This document shows, piece by piece, positions 26,278 to 35,561 of a DNA stretch of 64,000 nucleotides. Where the stretch lies: NCBI RefSeq assembly GCF_000155675.2, contig NC_020911.1:4392501-4456500 (forward strand), written 5' to 3'. This DNA is from Octadecabacter antarcticus 307. GTDB taxonomy: Bacteria; Pseudomonadota; Alphaproteobacteria; Rhodobacterales; Rhodobacteraceae. The notes under the pieces were generated by a model that saw nothing but the letters and a program-made list of their open reading frames with translations, did no database searches and was not told where the DNA came from. A program made the translations under genes and the position numbers. Each line of letters starts with the position of its first letter. Position 1 is the stretch's first letter.

Positions 26278-26770
26278 AGGCAGCCTCCCCGTTTACGCGG
26301 GCCAGCTGTGGCAGCACTGATGCCAGCCGCGTTAACGCATCCAATGATGGCTCGGTGTCGTTGCCTTCGCACAACATCATCAACTCGGTGCGAGCCTGTC
26401 CCATCCGACCCGTACGCACTGCGTGGACGGCCGACATAAATCTACGTTCATGCTCAGTCACGATAGCGGCACAGTCAGGACATGTCGGCGAGTTAAAACA
26501 ATACACAGATCGGCGCGCGTGGCGCACGGCCATCAACGCGCACAGCAACCGCGCGCCGATCAGCGGTCCCTCAACGTCCCCGAAAGAGGTTTCTGCCCAA
26601 CTGAGCCCACCCATCCACGCTTGTGAATTCGGCAGCGCAAAGGATTGAAAGTAGAACCGCGCGATAGTTAGAAGATCTCCCTCAACCTCATCATGACGAG
26701 CATCGGTGCGCATTATTTCTTTTGGCTGAAGAACGCGGTTACACTGCATATTGGCATTACTATTCGTCAT
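26270..26770 (-). CDS. Hypothetical protein, first of a coupled trio
   Basis: 166 aa from the ATG at 26770 with AGAGG 8 bp upstream. It contains a possible metal site (CFNSPTCPDC followed by TEHERRF) and helices with an RTGRMGQARTEL segment. Unknown family. The TGA-N9-TCA box at 26861 lies about 90 bp upstream, tying the trio to the iron regulon. Confidence 0.72.
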   Translation of the reverse strand: MTNSNANMQCNRVLQPKEIMRTDARHDEVEGDLLTIARFYFQSFALPNSQAWMGGLSWAETSFGDVEGPLIGARLLCALMAVRHARRSVYCFNSPTCPDCAAIVTEHERRFMSAVHAVRTGRMGQARTELMMLCEGNDTEPSLDALTRLASVLPQLARVNGEAAYV

Positions 26771-26860
26771 AATCGGACCTCTGTTTACTTTAGAATGTTC
26801 ACCTATCTGGCAGTTCTGAAAACAGGGCTCGACGAGGGTGAGAACGTGATACACTAATCC

Positions 26861-26875
26861 TGAGTATTTCCATCA
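26861..26875. promoter_or_regulatory. IRO-type iron box upstream of the hypothetical trio
   Basis: TGAGTATTTCCATCA is an exact TGA-N9-TCA, the same form as the boxes at 12858, 12886 and 14043. Confidence 0.6.
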
Positions 26876-27135
26876 GGAAAGCAAGGCCTTATTAAATTTA
26901 GCTAACTTGGGCCACTTGATAAACGCTGGCGCAATGAACACCACGGCGTTTCCGCTTCAGCGCGACCGAAACGCAGTTGAGAAGATTTATCACTGCCAGT
27001 GTGGTTGGTTTTTATCACCGCCTTAAACCAGCCAACCTTGACTTGGCGCAGATAACATCAAGCTTTAGACGGCGCTGCGTTAGCTTGAACTGAAGATGGT
27101 TTCCTGGTCCAAATATTTGCGGCGGCAACCGTCCA

Positions 27136-27365
27136 ATGTCGCTGATCTTTATGACCGAGCTACTCAGGCACGGTCTCAAACAACGGCTCGTCGCCGCACA
27201 TGACTTGGCGTTGCAGACATTTGAAAACACAAATACCTGCTTGAGTTCTTCGCCGCCGCATTGCTGAAAGAGCGGGAACTAGATCAACGGCAGATTGAAT
27301 TATTTATTTCAGGTGCGAATGTCGTCCCCTTTGCCGCAGCAAAACCAAACGCACTGCCGTTCTAG
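27136..27365 (+). pseudogene. C-terminal remnant of an AAA+/M41 metalloprotease gene
   Basis: The frame from 27136 reads ELLRHGLKQRLVAAHDLALQTFE; after a frameshift near the run of A it continues KYLLEFFAAALLKERELDQR and ends at 27365. This is the helical tail of M41 peptidases and matches the end of the intact protein at 4367-6562 (ALLLHRELDQQMICDLL). The catalytic parts are gone. The 260 bp before it (26876-27135) show no gene. Confidence 0.5.
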
Positions 27366-27458
27366 AGCGCGAACAATCTAGGAGCCCGATCTAAAACTAT
27401 TTGAGTGAGTTCAGTAGTTTGTGATTCTGTTCGGTTGTGAAGCTGAATGGAGATCACA

Positions 27459-27947
27459 ATGGCTTGGACTAAACTCACCCGCCGTCAACATGACCGAAAT
27501 GGCGATAAATACGCAAGCGATATGAACGATGCGGAATGGGCGTTGATAGCGCCTTCAACGTCGCCACCGAAGACAACTGGTCGGCCCCGTACGACACGTT
27601 TGCGCGACGTGGTTGACGCGCTCCTCTACATTGCAACGACCGGATGCCAATGGCGTATGTTGCCCAACGACTTTCCTCCGGTTTCAACGGTTCGGGGCTA
27701 TTTCTACGCGTGGCGCGATGACGGCTTGCTTGATGAGATAAATCAGAAGCTGGTCGAAGCTGCGCGTCTGGCCGAGAACCGCAAAGCCCAGCCAACGGCA
27801 GGGGTCATAGATAGCCAGAGCGTAAAAACCACTGAAAGCGGTGGTACTAGGGGGTATGATGCGGGCAAACGGATCAAGGGCCACAAGCGCCAAATCGTAA
27901 CCGATACGGTTGGATTGCTGATAGGCTTGGTGGTCCACAGCGCCTGA
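27459..27947 (+). CDS. IS5-family transposase, N-terminal part
   Basis: 162 aa from the ATG at 27459 (GGAG upstream). It contains the helix-turn-helix segment (NDAEWALIAP, TTGCQWRMLPNDFPP) and the first catalytic Asp in GVIDSQSVKTTESGG. It ends at a TGA in the expected HSA(x)IQDR region; related elements continue from there into the second half, so the product is incomplete without recoding. Confidence 0.8.
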   Translation: MAWTKLTRRQHDRNGDKYASDMNDAEWALIAPSTSPPKTTGRPRTTRLRDVVDALLYIATTGCQWRMLPNDFPPVSTVRGYFYAWRDDGLLDEINQKLVEAARLAENRKAQPTAGVIDSQSVKTTESGGTRGYDAGKRIKGHKRQIVTDTVGLLIGLVVHSA

Positions 27948-27993
27948 ATTCAGGACCGCCCCTCTCAGCGATGCAAGCATCGCCTGCCGGGCA

Positions 27994-28320
27994 ATGAATG
28001 GCGCACCCGATGTGCTGAAAGTGATCGCCTCGCGCTATCCATCATTGCGACATGTATTTGCGGATGGCGGGTATGCAGGACCCAAACTGCGGGACGCGCT
28101 AAAGGCCCTCGGCCGATGGACCGTCCAGATCGTCAAACGCTCTGACACCGCGGAGGGCTTTGAAGTGCTGCCGCGGCGGTGGGTCGTCGAGCGCACCTTC
28201 GCCTGGCTGAACCGATGTCGCCGCCTATCGAAAGATTGGGAGAAATCCATCGCAATCGCAGAGGCTTGGATCCTCATCGCGCATATCAGACGCGTCACAC
28301 GGCATCTCGCAAGTAATTGA
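27994..28320 (+). CDS. IS5-family transposase, C-terminal part
   Basis: 108 aa carrying the second Asp region (VFADGGYAGPKL) and the catalytic Glu (RWVVERTFAWLNRCRR). It lies in another frame from the N-terminal part, with both a stop and a frame change between them. Either a decayed transposase or a programmed frameshift product; the in-frame TGA favours decay. Confidence 0.75.
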   Translation: MNGAPDVLKVIASRYPSLRHVFADGGYAGPKLRDALKALGRWTVQIVKRSDTAEGFEVLPRRWVVERTFAWLNRCRRLSKDWEKSIAIAEAWILIAHIRRVTRHLASN

Positions 28321-28350
28321 GAACGTTCAGTTAGTTTTGAGTCAGACTCT

Positions 28351-28839
28351 AAGAGTGGTGGATTTCCGCAAATCCCAACCAAGGCAGCACATCTAACTGC
28401 AACATTGGGGCCGTTTGTTGGGGCGTGGACGAATTGAAAGCTGAAGCTCAAAATTATCGCACTAGATTATAAATCGGTTGGCTCACCGGACCGCCAGAGA
28501 GACAGGGGTGCTCGACGAAATCTGCTCTTAAATGAAAGACGTAAGGATAAAGAATGCCAAAACAGACTGTGGAACGACTAAATAAAAGCAACCATACTAG
28601 AAATCGCCAAAAGAAAAATATCCCTAACAGCGTCATCTGTGCAGCTTGTATTATCATAGTCGTGGCTACGATAAGGACGATGTTTGTCGGGCCCTAAGCG
28701 ATCAGTCCGTCAATGGCTTGTGGGGCTGATCGCACTTTGCGTTTGGCCAGAGACACCGTAAAACTGCCGATTCTGGCAAGCCAGAAACGGCTTGGTGACG
28801 GCCCACGACATACCAACGAAAAGTACAGTCGTACGGAAC
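28351..28839. other. Intergenic stretch between the IS5 element and the relaxase gene
   Basis: No supported gene. An 8-bp stem (GCGATCAG / CTGATCGC, 28698-28733) lies about 100 bp beyond the relaxase stop. A 67-codon hydrophobic minus-strand frame (28454-28657) has no other support. Confidence 0.35.
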
Positions 28840-30801
28840 CTATTGGTCCGGCCCATCCAGATAATCGTCCTGCCCTTGGATGCAAAGCGTCTCAGCCTCC
28901 GCCCTTGCGTCAACGGTAAGGTCGTCACGTCGCAGAAAATGAACAATTTTGGCGACACACTTGGTCGCCTTTGCCAGTTGGCCTTCCAACCGAGCGCGGA
29001 ATTGAACGAATTCGTATATCAACGGCCTCAGTTCCTGCCTCATCCATACTGGAGCCTTCCAGATTGCCTCTTGATTGCTCATAATAAGCTTGCCGCTTTC
29101 ATTCTCCTTAAGAGTTCCTGCGACCATTTCTGCAATGACCGCTTTGAATGCAGCAATCCCGTTTTTAAGTTCACCCTTCTGAGCATCAAATTCTGCTCGA
29201 TCTGACTTCAAGCGCTCGGCTTGAGTATGCCGCTCTGCTGATAATTCTTTCTCTGTATTGATCGCAGCCAATGTGGCTTCTTCAGCTTTCACTTTCGCAA
29301 GAACCGCTGTGTCCTTTTCGGCCTTGGCCTTCGCAACATCAGCTTGTGCCGCATCTTGTAGTCTTTCTATTTCCGCCAGTTTTGCATCCGCATCCTTGGC
29401 CAGTTCAACATATTTAGCCGCCCGTTCTTGCGCATGCTGTTCAGCAGTTTGAGCCTGTCCTGCTTGCTGCCTTGCGACCTTGGCAGCATCCTCAGCCACC
29501 GCACCTGCAGCAGCTGAAGCCTTGGCTTTACGTTCAACCTCAGCCTCCCGTTCCTTTGCGTTAAGTATCATCAGCTCAGTGATCAACTCATCTAGCTCGA
29601 TTTCGGATTGCCGATCATCCAACGCCGCTGCCTTAGATGCGGACGCCACGTCGAATGCCACCCTTTGCGCTTCCAGTTGCTCAAGTTCTTCTTGAACGGC
29701 AGCACTTCGCGCATCAACAGCCACTTGCTGCGCGCTGACATACTGTAAGTAATTTTGTCTGTCCTCTTCAAGATTTTTACAATCTGCCGCATGCTCAGCG
29801 TCTTTCCATGCGGCGCTTTCCATGTGCGCCTGCACGTCAACTTCATGGTCAGTACGCAGTTGTTTTATGTCCGCCCCCTGCGTTTTGGCCTCCCGATACA
29901 TCGCATCAATCTTGATCTGAGCCTTGGCGCTTTGCACCGTAGTCTGAAGCAGTTTAGCCTCCTTGGTTGCCAACCGTTTCATGTAGACGCGTGCCAGTTT
30001 CAGCTGCTTTGCTGACTTATTGCGTTTCGCCACCACCTTACTCAAATGGCCTTGCGTTTTTTCAATCGATCCCTGCAGTTGGACGGACTCAGCGGTCAGG
30101 ATATCCAGAGAGGTTTCCAGTGCTGCAATCTCTTTCGGCAGGTCTTCATGAAGCCGCTTGACGGATTTATGGATGGTATCGGCGAAATCTGCTCCAGCCT
30201 TGATCCGGTCCCATTTTCTATGACCTCGCTCAATGTCCAGGCAATAGTGCTGCATGACCTCTGCCGCGATGTCTTGCAGCTCGGCTGACACTGTATACGT
30301 GGCAATTTTGGAGACGGGCAGCCCCTCGTTCGTATATCCGCGCAACGTAAAATGAGCATGGTTTGCGCTTTCATCTAAATGGACAACCAAGCCTTCGAGG
30401 CTCGTAGACAGGCGATCAGCAATCCGTTCAGCCAGTTCCAGATACGCTGCGTTTTGCTGCTCGTCCGACAGGCACGCGAACATGACCTGCGCCTCATGTC
30501 CAAAGGTCATGATCCCTGCAACCACAACCGCAGCATTAGATTTCATCGCCCGAACACAGCCACGCTGTGAGCGCAGACCTTCATTCTCACGATGGATTTC
30601 TGGGAGAGGGCGAAGCACACCTAAAACCCGATTGAGATGGTTACGGTCACCGTCAACGTATTTCGGCTGCGGACCGATCCTCAGATCATGCCGCCTCTGT
30701 GTTTTGGCACGCGACATTGATCTTGCCGCGATCCGCGCAGAAGCCGCTCGAGGGTTGCTTTTCGCCTCATCAAGGAGGTGTGTAAGGATATCATTTTGCA
30801 T
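28840..30801 (-). CDS. MobV/Pre-like relaxase with long coiled-coil tail
   Basis: 653 aa. The N-terminal 200 residues look like a plasmid mobilisation/recombination (Pre/MobV) enzyme: a basic N-terminus and the metal-binding motif HLDESANHAHF near residue 139. Residues about 220-600 are a long, Ala/Glu/Lys-rich coiled coil. Such proteins nick oriT to start transfer. The candidate oriT hairpin is 100 bp upstream at 30901. It suggests that this stretch is, or was, part of a mobilisable element. Confidence 0.78.
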   Translation of the reverse strand: MQNDILTHLLDEAKSNPRAASARIAARSMSRAKTQRRHDLRIGPQPKYVDGDRNHLNRVLGVLRPLPEIHRENEGLRSQRGCVRAMKSNAAVVVAGIMTFGHEAQVMFACLSDEQQNAAYLELAERIADRLSTSLEGLVVHLDESANHAHFTLRGYTNEGLPVSKIATYTVSAELQDIAAEVMQHYCLDIERGHRKWDRIKAGADFADTIHKSVKRLHEDLPKEIAALETSLDILTAESVQLQGSIEKTQGHLSKVVAKRNKSAKQLKLARVYMKRLATKEAKLLQTTVQSAKAQIKIDAMYREAKTQGADIKQLRTDHEVDVQAHMESAAWKDAEHAADCKNLEEDRQNYLQYVSAQQVAVDARSAAVQEELEQLEAQRVAFDVASASKAAALDDRQSEIELDELITELMILNAKEREAEVERKAKASAAAGAVAEDAAKVARQQAGQAQTAEQHAQERAAKYVELAKDADAKLAEIERLQDAAQADVAKAKAEKDTAVLAKVKAEEATLAAINTEKELSAERHTQAERLKSDRAEFDAQKGELKNGIAAFKAVIAEMVAGTLKENESGKLIMSNQEAIWKAPVWMRQELRPLIYEFVQFRARLEGQLAKATKCVAKIVHFLRRDDLTVDARAEAETLCIQGQDDYLDGPDQ

Positions 30802-31875
30802 CCCAATTTAATCACTGGGACTTGTGAAAGTACAAAACAGTTTTCTGAGTTATTAACGATTTACTTTATATTTTTTGGATGGCTACGGAATAACCTACTA
30901 GACATAATCTCGCCCTCAAGGGGCTCTGTTATGTCTTTCCGGTGAAGTGGGATGCTGCGCTCCCCCTTTCAAAACCCCAAAGCTGAAGGGGCAAGCCGCC
31001 CCTCTCAACACCCCCTTCTGACGTCTAAATCCAACCAACGCTTGGCTCCAGACGACAGGCCAACAGCCTGTTGGATCCGGCCACCTTCAGCCATCACTGT
31101 AAAATTTGGGTTCTCTATTTTTGAGTTTGGGTGATCTATTCTTGCTGTTCCCAAACAACTCAAAGTCAACTTTGGTGTCGTAACAGCATCAGATTTGGCA
31201 CTTTACGCGGGACTGACGTCGAGAGCTTGTCGGTTGGAAACAACTTGGTTGTGTCAATTGCTGTTTACTATCCGATTTGGTCAGCACTTCAGCCAATCCC
31301 ATTTATTTTGGGGCGTTCCCCTTGGTTGATCGGAACCACTTATTTCGGAAATAAATTTTCCTAAACTTCGGCTTTGATCCCATTTGACAGCCCAGGCTGC
31401 CATCTTCTGTCAAGTCTCACGGCTGCCACAGGCACGTCAAAAGCCCCATTATTCAACTGCTTTATGGCCCGTAAATCATCCTCGGCGTTAAGTTATCAAC
31501 AGTTTCTAATGACCTGGATACTATAATAACAAGTTTTTCGAAGCGCCCATGTATACGTATTGGCTGACCAACGATCATTAAGGTCAGCACACTGTAAGAT
31601 TAGATAACGCGCCTGTTTTCATAGACTTGGGGCGGCCGGAGAAGCTTTGTCATGCTCAGTCTAAAGAAGAACAACACACATCAGATTGCAGGTCAGCCCA
31701 AGACTGGTGCCACGTCTCGACTGGTTTCTACGCCGTTGTCTCTTGTCAAACAGCCGAGAGCCTCCCACCCTATTATCTCTGCCCTCGTACAACTTCTGGC
31801 GCGCCAAGTTGCTCGCGATGCCTTTGAACGACAGGCATCGACCACGTTTGATCCTCTGCAGTAGTAAGGGCCACC
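30802..31875. other. Intergenic region of about 1.1 kb between relaxase and recombinase
   Basis: No gene I can support. It holds the candidate oriT hairpin at its left end. The rest shows short frames without start signals or recognisable motifs. Confidence 0.4.
30901..30935. other. Candidate oriT hairpin
   Basis: GACATAA ... TTATGTC form a 7-bp outer stem with an inner GCCC/GGGC pairing, 100 bp upstream of the MobV-like relaxase gene. Relaxases of this type recognise a hairpin in front of their own gene. Position and shape are the only evidence. Confidence 0.4.
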
Positions 31876-33579
31876 ATGCTCAATACCAACCGACCAAAAC
31901 GCGCAGCGATCTACGCACGCTACTCGACAGACATGCAGTCCGCAGCCTCCATCGACGACCAGTTGCGCCTGTGTCGTCGCATTTGTGAAGCACAGGGCTG
32001 GTCGGTCGTCGAAGAGTTCCGCGACGAGGCCATCAGCGGTCAGACGGATTGCCGCCCCGGTTTTGAGGCATTGCGCCAAAAGGGCCAAGACGGTCACTTT
32101 GACGTGGTTGTTTCAGAATCCATGGACCGCCTATCGAGGGATCAAGAACACATTGCCGGTCTTTATAAACGATTGGCATTCCGTGACTGTGAGCTCTTCA
32201 CGCAGGCCGAAGGGCTGGTGAATGAGATGCTCGTTGGAATGAAGGGCACAATGAATGCGCTTTTCATCAAAGATCTTGGCGCAAAGACCCGCCGTGGCCA
32301 AGAAGGACGTGTTCATACCGGCAAATCAGCGGGTGGCTGTGGCTACGGTTACCGCGTCGACCGGCAGCTTTTGCCTGACGGCACTTGGACGACAGGTGAT
32401 TTGATGATTGTCCCTGAGGAGGTGCGTGTGGTGCATCGGATTTTTCGAGAATATGATCAAGGACAGTCATCACGTGCAATCGCTGTCGGGTTAAACAGGG
32501 ATGGCATCCCGGCCCCAAGATCTGGCAAAGGAACCGGCACTTGGTCGTTCTCAACGATTTCAGGGAACAGGAAGCGTGGGACAGGAATTCTCAACAATGA
32601 ACTTTATCTTGGCGTCCGCGTCTGGAATCGCCAACGATACGTCAAAGACCCGACAACTGGCAAACGCCAAGCACGTGCAAACCCGCCAGAGAAGTGGGTC
32701 AGGAATGAAGTCCCTGAGCTTCGCTTGGTGGATGATGATCTGTGGGCGCGGATCAAACATCGTCAGGGCGCTGTCAGGGACGTCATGATCAATGCTGGCG
32801 ATAACGGCGGCCCAGACGTCAATGTACTCGGCACGGCGCGGCGCGCAAAGTATCTGTTTTCAGGTTTGCTGAAGTGCGGCTGTTGTGGTGGTTCTTATAC
32901 CTTGATGAACAAGACCAAATACGGCTGCGCCTCTAATCGCAACAAGGGCACCTGTGACAATCGCAAACTGATCAAGCGCGAAGAGGTCGAAGACCGCGTG
33001 CTCAACGGCCTGAAGGGCAAGCTATTACATCCGACCATGCTCACCGCGTTCGTTACTGAGTATCACCTTGAGTGGAACAGGCTGCAGAGAAATACAGTTT
33101 CTGAGCGAAGCGCTGCAACAGCCGAGCTGAAGGTTGTTACACAAAAAATCGACAAAATCGTGGAAGCCATCACCGAAGGCATGTTTCATATTTCGATGAA
33201 AGCCAAGATGGATAACCTCGAAGCCCGAAAGGTGGCGATCGTGGCCAAGCTGGATGCAATGTCATCAGACGAACCTGTTCACCTCCACCCAGCCCTTGCG
33301 CAAGTCTACGAAGATAAGATCGGCGCGCTTGCGGCCAGCCTGAATGATGACGCAACACGGCCCGAGGCGATTGAGCTTTTACGCGGGTTGGTTTCAGAGG
33401 TTCGGCTGCACCCAGACAAAGACGCTTCCAGTGGTCATACCATTGAATTATTTGGTGAATTAGCCGCCATCTTCGAGTTGTCAGAGCCCAGAAACGACAA
33501 AGCCCGCCGTATTAAGGGCGGGGTGTCGGTTACGATGGTTGCGGGAGTAGGATTTGAACCTACGACCTTCAGGTTATGA
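31876..33579 (+). CDS. Large serine recombinase (site-specific integrase)
   Basis: 567 aa. The resolvase domain has the catalytic Ser17 in YARYSTDMQS, SIDDQLRLCRR and the SMDRLSRD motif. The recombinase domain follows (GGCGYGYRV, RIFREYDQGQSSRAIA), then a zinc ribbon (CGCCGGSYT ... KGTCDN) and a coiled-coil C-terminus. The last residues, VGFEPTTF, are translated from a tRNA-like sequence in antisense, so the gene abuts its own attachment site and the natural end is probably a few residues shorter. It is likely the integrase of an integrated element. Confidence 0.93.
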   Translation: MLNTNRPKRAAIYARYSTDMQSAASIDDQLRLCRRICEAQGWSVVEEFRDEAISGQTDCRPGFEALRQKGQDGHFDVVVSESMDRLSRDQEHIAGLYKRLAFRDCELFTQAEGLVNEMLVGMKGTMNALFIKDLGAKTRRGQEGRVHTGKSAGGCGYGYRVDRQLLPDGTWTTGDLMIVPEEVRVVHRIFREYDQGQSSRAIAVGLNRDGIPAPRSGKGTGTWSFSTISGNRKRGTGILNNELYLGVRVWNRQRYVKDPTTGKRQARANPPEKWVRNEVPELRLVDDDLWARIKHRQGAVRDVMINAGDNGGPDVNVLGTARRAKYLFSGLLKCGCCGGSYTLMNKTKYGCASNRNKGTCDNRKLIKREEVEDRVLNGLKGKLLHPTMLTAFVTEYHLEWNRLQRNTVSERSAATAELKVVTQKIDKIVEAITEGMFHISMKAKMDNLEARKVAIVAKLDAMSSDEPVHLHPALAQVYEDKIGALAASLNDDATRPEAIELLRGLVSEVRLHPDKDASSGHTIELFGELAAIFELSEPRNDKARRIKGGVSVTMVAGVGFEPTTFRL

Positions 33580-33583
33580 GCCG
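33536..33583 (-). other. 3' fragment of tRNA-fMet: attachment-site copy
   Basis: The minus strand reads GGCTCATAACCTGAAGGTCG and continues through the T-loop to CGCAACCA, matching the initiator tRNA from its anticodon loop (CAT) to the CCA end. No 5' half precedes it. This is what a serine or tyrosine recombinase leaves at one end of an element inserted in a tRNA gene. The other end is not visible in this window. Confidence 0.75.
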
Positions 33584-33868
33584 TGACACAACGATTTTAC
33601 CAAATTGAATGATTTCAATTCTTTACGCGTTAAGCCATTGATATCACGAACTGAGTTCACACTCGTCGAACTTGTTTCACCGGTTTTAGACGCTTCCAGA
33701 AGTGCTCAAAACCGCGTTCGAGTGTTGACCAGACGTTGACAAGAGCAGTGCCGACGACATCCGGAAAGTAATCGCCCCACGCCACCGCATGATCAAATAC
33801 GTGCACGCTTGGAGGCGGCCACGGCTGTGTTCTGCAGTTCGCGACGCGTTGCACGCGCGGCAGCCTTG
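33584..33868. other. Short intergenic stretch between att site and IS1182 element
   Basis: No gene with support. Minus-strand frames exist, but there are no recognisable motifs. Confidence 0.3.
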
Positions 33869-33872
33869 CGCA

Positions 33873-35561
33873 GAGGCTGTGTGGAAACTCTGCTGATATT
33901 GAGTGCGGCTGTAGCTTCTGCCGTTTGTGTTCATTTGGCGTGGGGTTTTTATTTCAACTGTTTCGAGGGTTCGTGGGGTCAACGGTAGCCATTTGTGACA
34001 GATCCAGCATTTCAGGCCCCTATTTCAGGGCAAACGAAGCCTCTTACGCCTTCATGGCCGCGATCATCGCCGGAATGCCCATGATCTTCATCACGCGGGT
34101 CATGTTGTAGGCCAGCACATGCAGCGCCATCTCGGTGGCCACGTTTTTCAACCGTCTCATCTTGAAGTGTGTGGCCCCCATCCAAGATTTGATGGTGCCG
34201 TAGGGATGCTCGACGGTCATGCTGCGAACAGCAAGTTGGGCCGGGTCTGCGTCCAACCTTTCCTGCACGCGCTCAAGCACGTCCTCATGTTCCCACCGAC
34301 GAACGCGCCGTTCTTTGCCAGTGGTGCATTTTGCTTTGAGAACGCATTCAGCGCAGGCCCCCGACCAATATGATCTGAGAGCTTTGCCGTCTTGTTGGCC
34401 AGTAAATCTGTAGGTCAGCTTCTCACCTGCTGGGCAGACATAGACATCATGGTCGCTGTCGTAGGCGAAGTCAGCCTTATCAAACTGACCGCGCGCACCC
34501 GCGTTTGATGTCATGGGTTTGGGGACAACAACTGAGATACCAGCCTCTTCGCTAGCGACAATTTCCTCGCCCTTGTAATAGCCCTTGTCGGCGATTGCTG
34601 TGAGCTGATCCGTTGTCATGACGTCGTTCGCTGCCGCCGCCATCATCGACAAAGCATCCCGGTCAAACCCAAGCATCGTGACTTCGTGCGCAACGATGAG
34701 ATGGTTATCAGCCTCGACAGCCGTTTGAACATTATAGCCAACAATACGTGGCATCCGCGCTGTTGTTGCCATTGATCTGGCGTCTGGGTCGCTGAATGAG
34801 ACCTGCGTTTCTCCAGTCTCATCCATCCGCTGTTCAATCGATCTGTAACGCAAGGCCTCCTTTTGCAGATGTTCCAGCTTTCGCAGGGTGCGTTCCATGC
34901 GGGCTTCTGGCAGCACCGTGCCAGTCTGCTCGAAGACCTCATCGGCACGGTCCAACTCGCCCAAATAACGCTCAATTGCTTTGTCGACCTCGCCCAACTT
35001 CTGGCGCAACTTGCCGCGCGTGTAATTTTTGGCCTTAGAGTTCACGGCCTTGAAGCGGCTGCCATCGATGGCGACCACGTCCCCATCAAGTAGATCCATG
35101 TTGCGACAAAGGGCGACGAACTGCTGGCATACTTTGCGGATCGCGGGCCCGTTATCTTTCCGAAAATCCGCAATCGTCTTGAAGTCTGGCCTCAACCGAC
35201 CCGTCAGCCAAATGAGCTCCAGATTGCGCCCGCACTCACGTTCCAAACGTCGCGACGACTGCACTTGATTGAGGTATCCGTAGAGATAAATCCGCAGCAT
35301 CAGCCCCGGATGATAACCAGGCCGACCCGTCGCGGCAGGTTGCGCGCTGAAGCCAAGAACCGCCAAATCAAGCATGTCGGCAAAAGCATCAATGGCGCGG
35401 ACGTGGCTATTCTCATCAACATAATCGTCGAGGTGTTCAGGAAGCAACATCGTCTGCTGACGGTCTAAACCTTCGATGAAATGCGCCATGAATGACCTCC
35501 ATACGGTGTACGGAAATTATAGCATAAATCGGAAAAATTGGGAGAGTTTTCACACAGCCTC
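33873..35561 (-). mobile_element. Intact IS1182-family insertion sequence with 4-bp target duplication
   Basis: The ends are inverted repeats, GAGGCTGTGTGGAAACTCT at the left and, inverted, GAGGCTGTGTGAAAACTCT at the right (18 of 19 match). CGCA occurs directly outside both ends (33869-33872 and 35562-35565) as target duplication. One full-length transposase gene lies inside. Confidence 0.9.
34044..35489 (-). CDS. IS1182-family transposase
   Basis: 481 aa, full length for the family. The N-terminal DUF772-type domain is visible (ATGRPGYHPGLMLRIYLYGYL), then the first Asp (VVAIDGSRFKAVNSK), the second (TAIADKGYYKGEEI), a Cys-rich segment (CAECVLKAKC) and the catalytic Glu region (TVEHPYGTIKSWMGA). 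Probably active, as the flanking duplication is still perfect. Confidence 0.95.
   Translation of the reverse strand: MAHFIEGLDRQQTMLLPEHLDDYVDENSHVRAIDAFADMLDLAVLGFSAQPAATGRPGYHPGLMLRIYLYGYLNQVQSSRRLERECGRNLELIWLTGRLRPDFKTIADFRKDNGPAIRKVCQQFVALCRNMDLLDGDVVAIDGSRFKAVNSKAKNYTRGKLRQKLGEVDKAIERYLGELDRADEVFEQTGTVLPEARMERTLRKLEHLQKEALRYRSIEQRMDETGETQVSFSDPDARSMATTARMPRIVGYNVQTAVEADNHLIVAHEVTMLGFDRDALSMMAAAANDVMTTDQLTAIADKGYYKGEEIVASEEAGISVVVPKPMTSNAGARGQFDKADFAYDSDHDVYVCPAGEKLTYRFTGQQDGKALRSYWSGACAECVLKAKCTTGKERRVRRWEHEDVLERVQERLDADPAQLAVRSMTVEHPYGTIKSWMGATHFKMRRLKNVATEMALHVLAYNMTRVMKIMGIPAMIAAMKA

Larger units (their letters stand above)
27381..28350 (+). mobile_element. IS5-family element (IS427-like), probably inactive
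   Basis: The ends GAGCCCGATCTAAAACTA (from 27382) and, inverted, GAGTCTGACTCAAAACTA (to 28349) agree at 13 of 18 positions and are flanked by TA on both sides. Inside are two plus-strand frames of one DDE transposase. The left repeat is the more divergent, suggesting an old copy. Confidence 0.8.

Noticed and set aside
29258..29695. Ala/Ser-rich plus-strand frames opposite the relaxase coiled coil
   Set aside because: Low-complexity antisense of a coiled-coil region; no start signals.
31652..31864. Small frames just before the serine recombinase
   Set aside because: No motif, overlapping alternatives in two frames, and no ribosome binding site.
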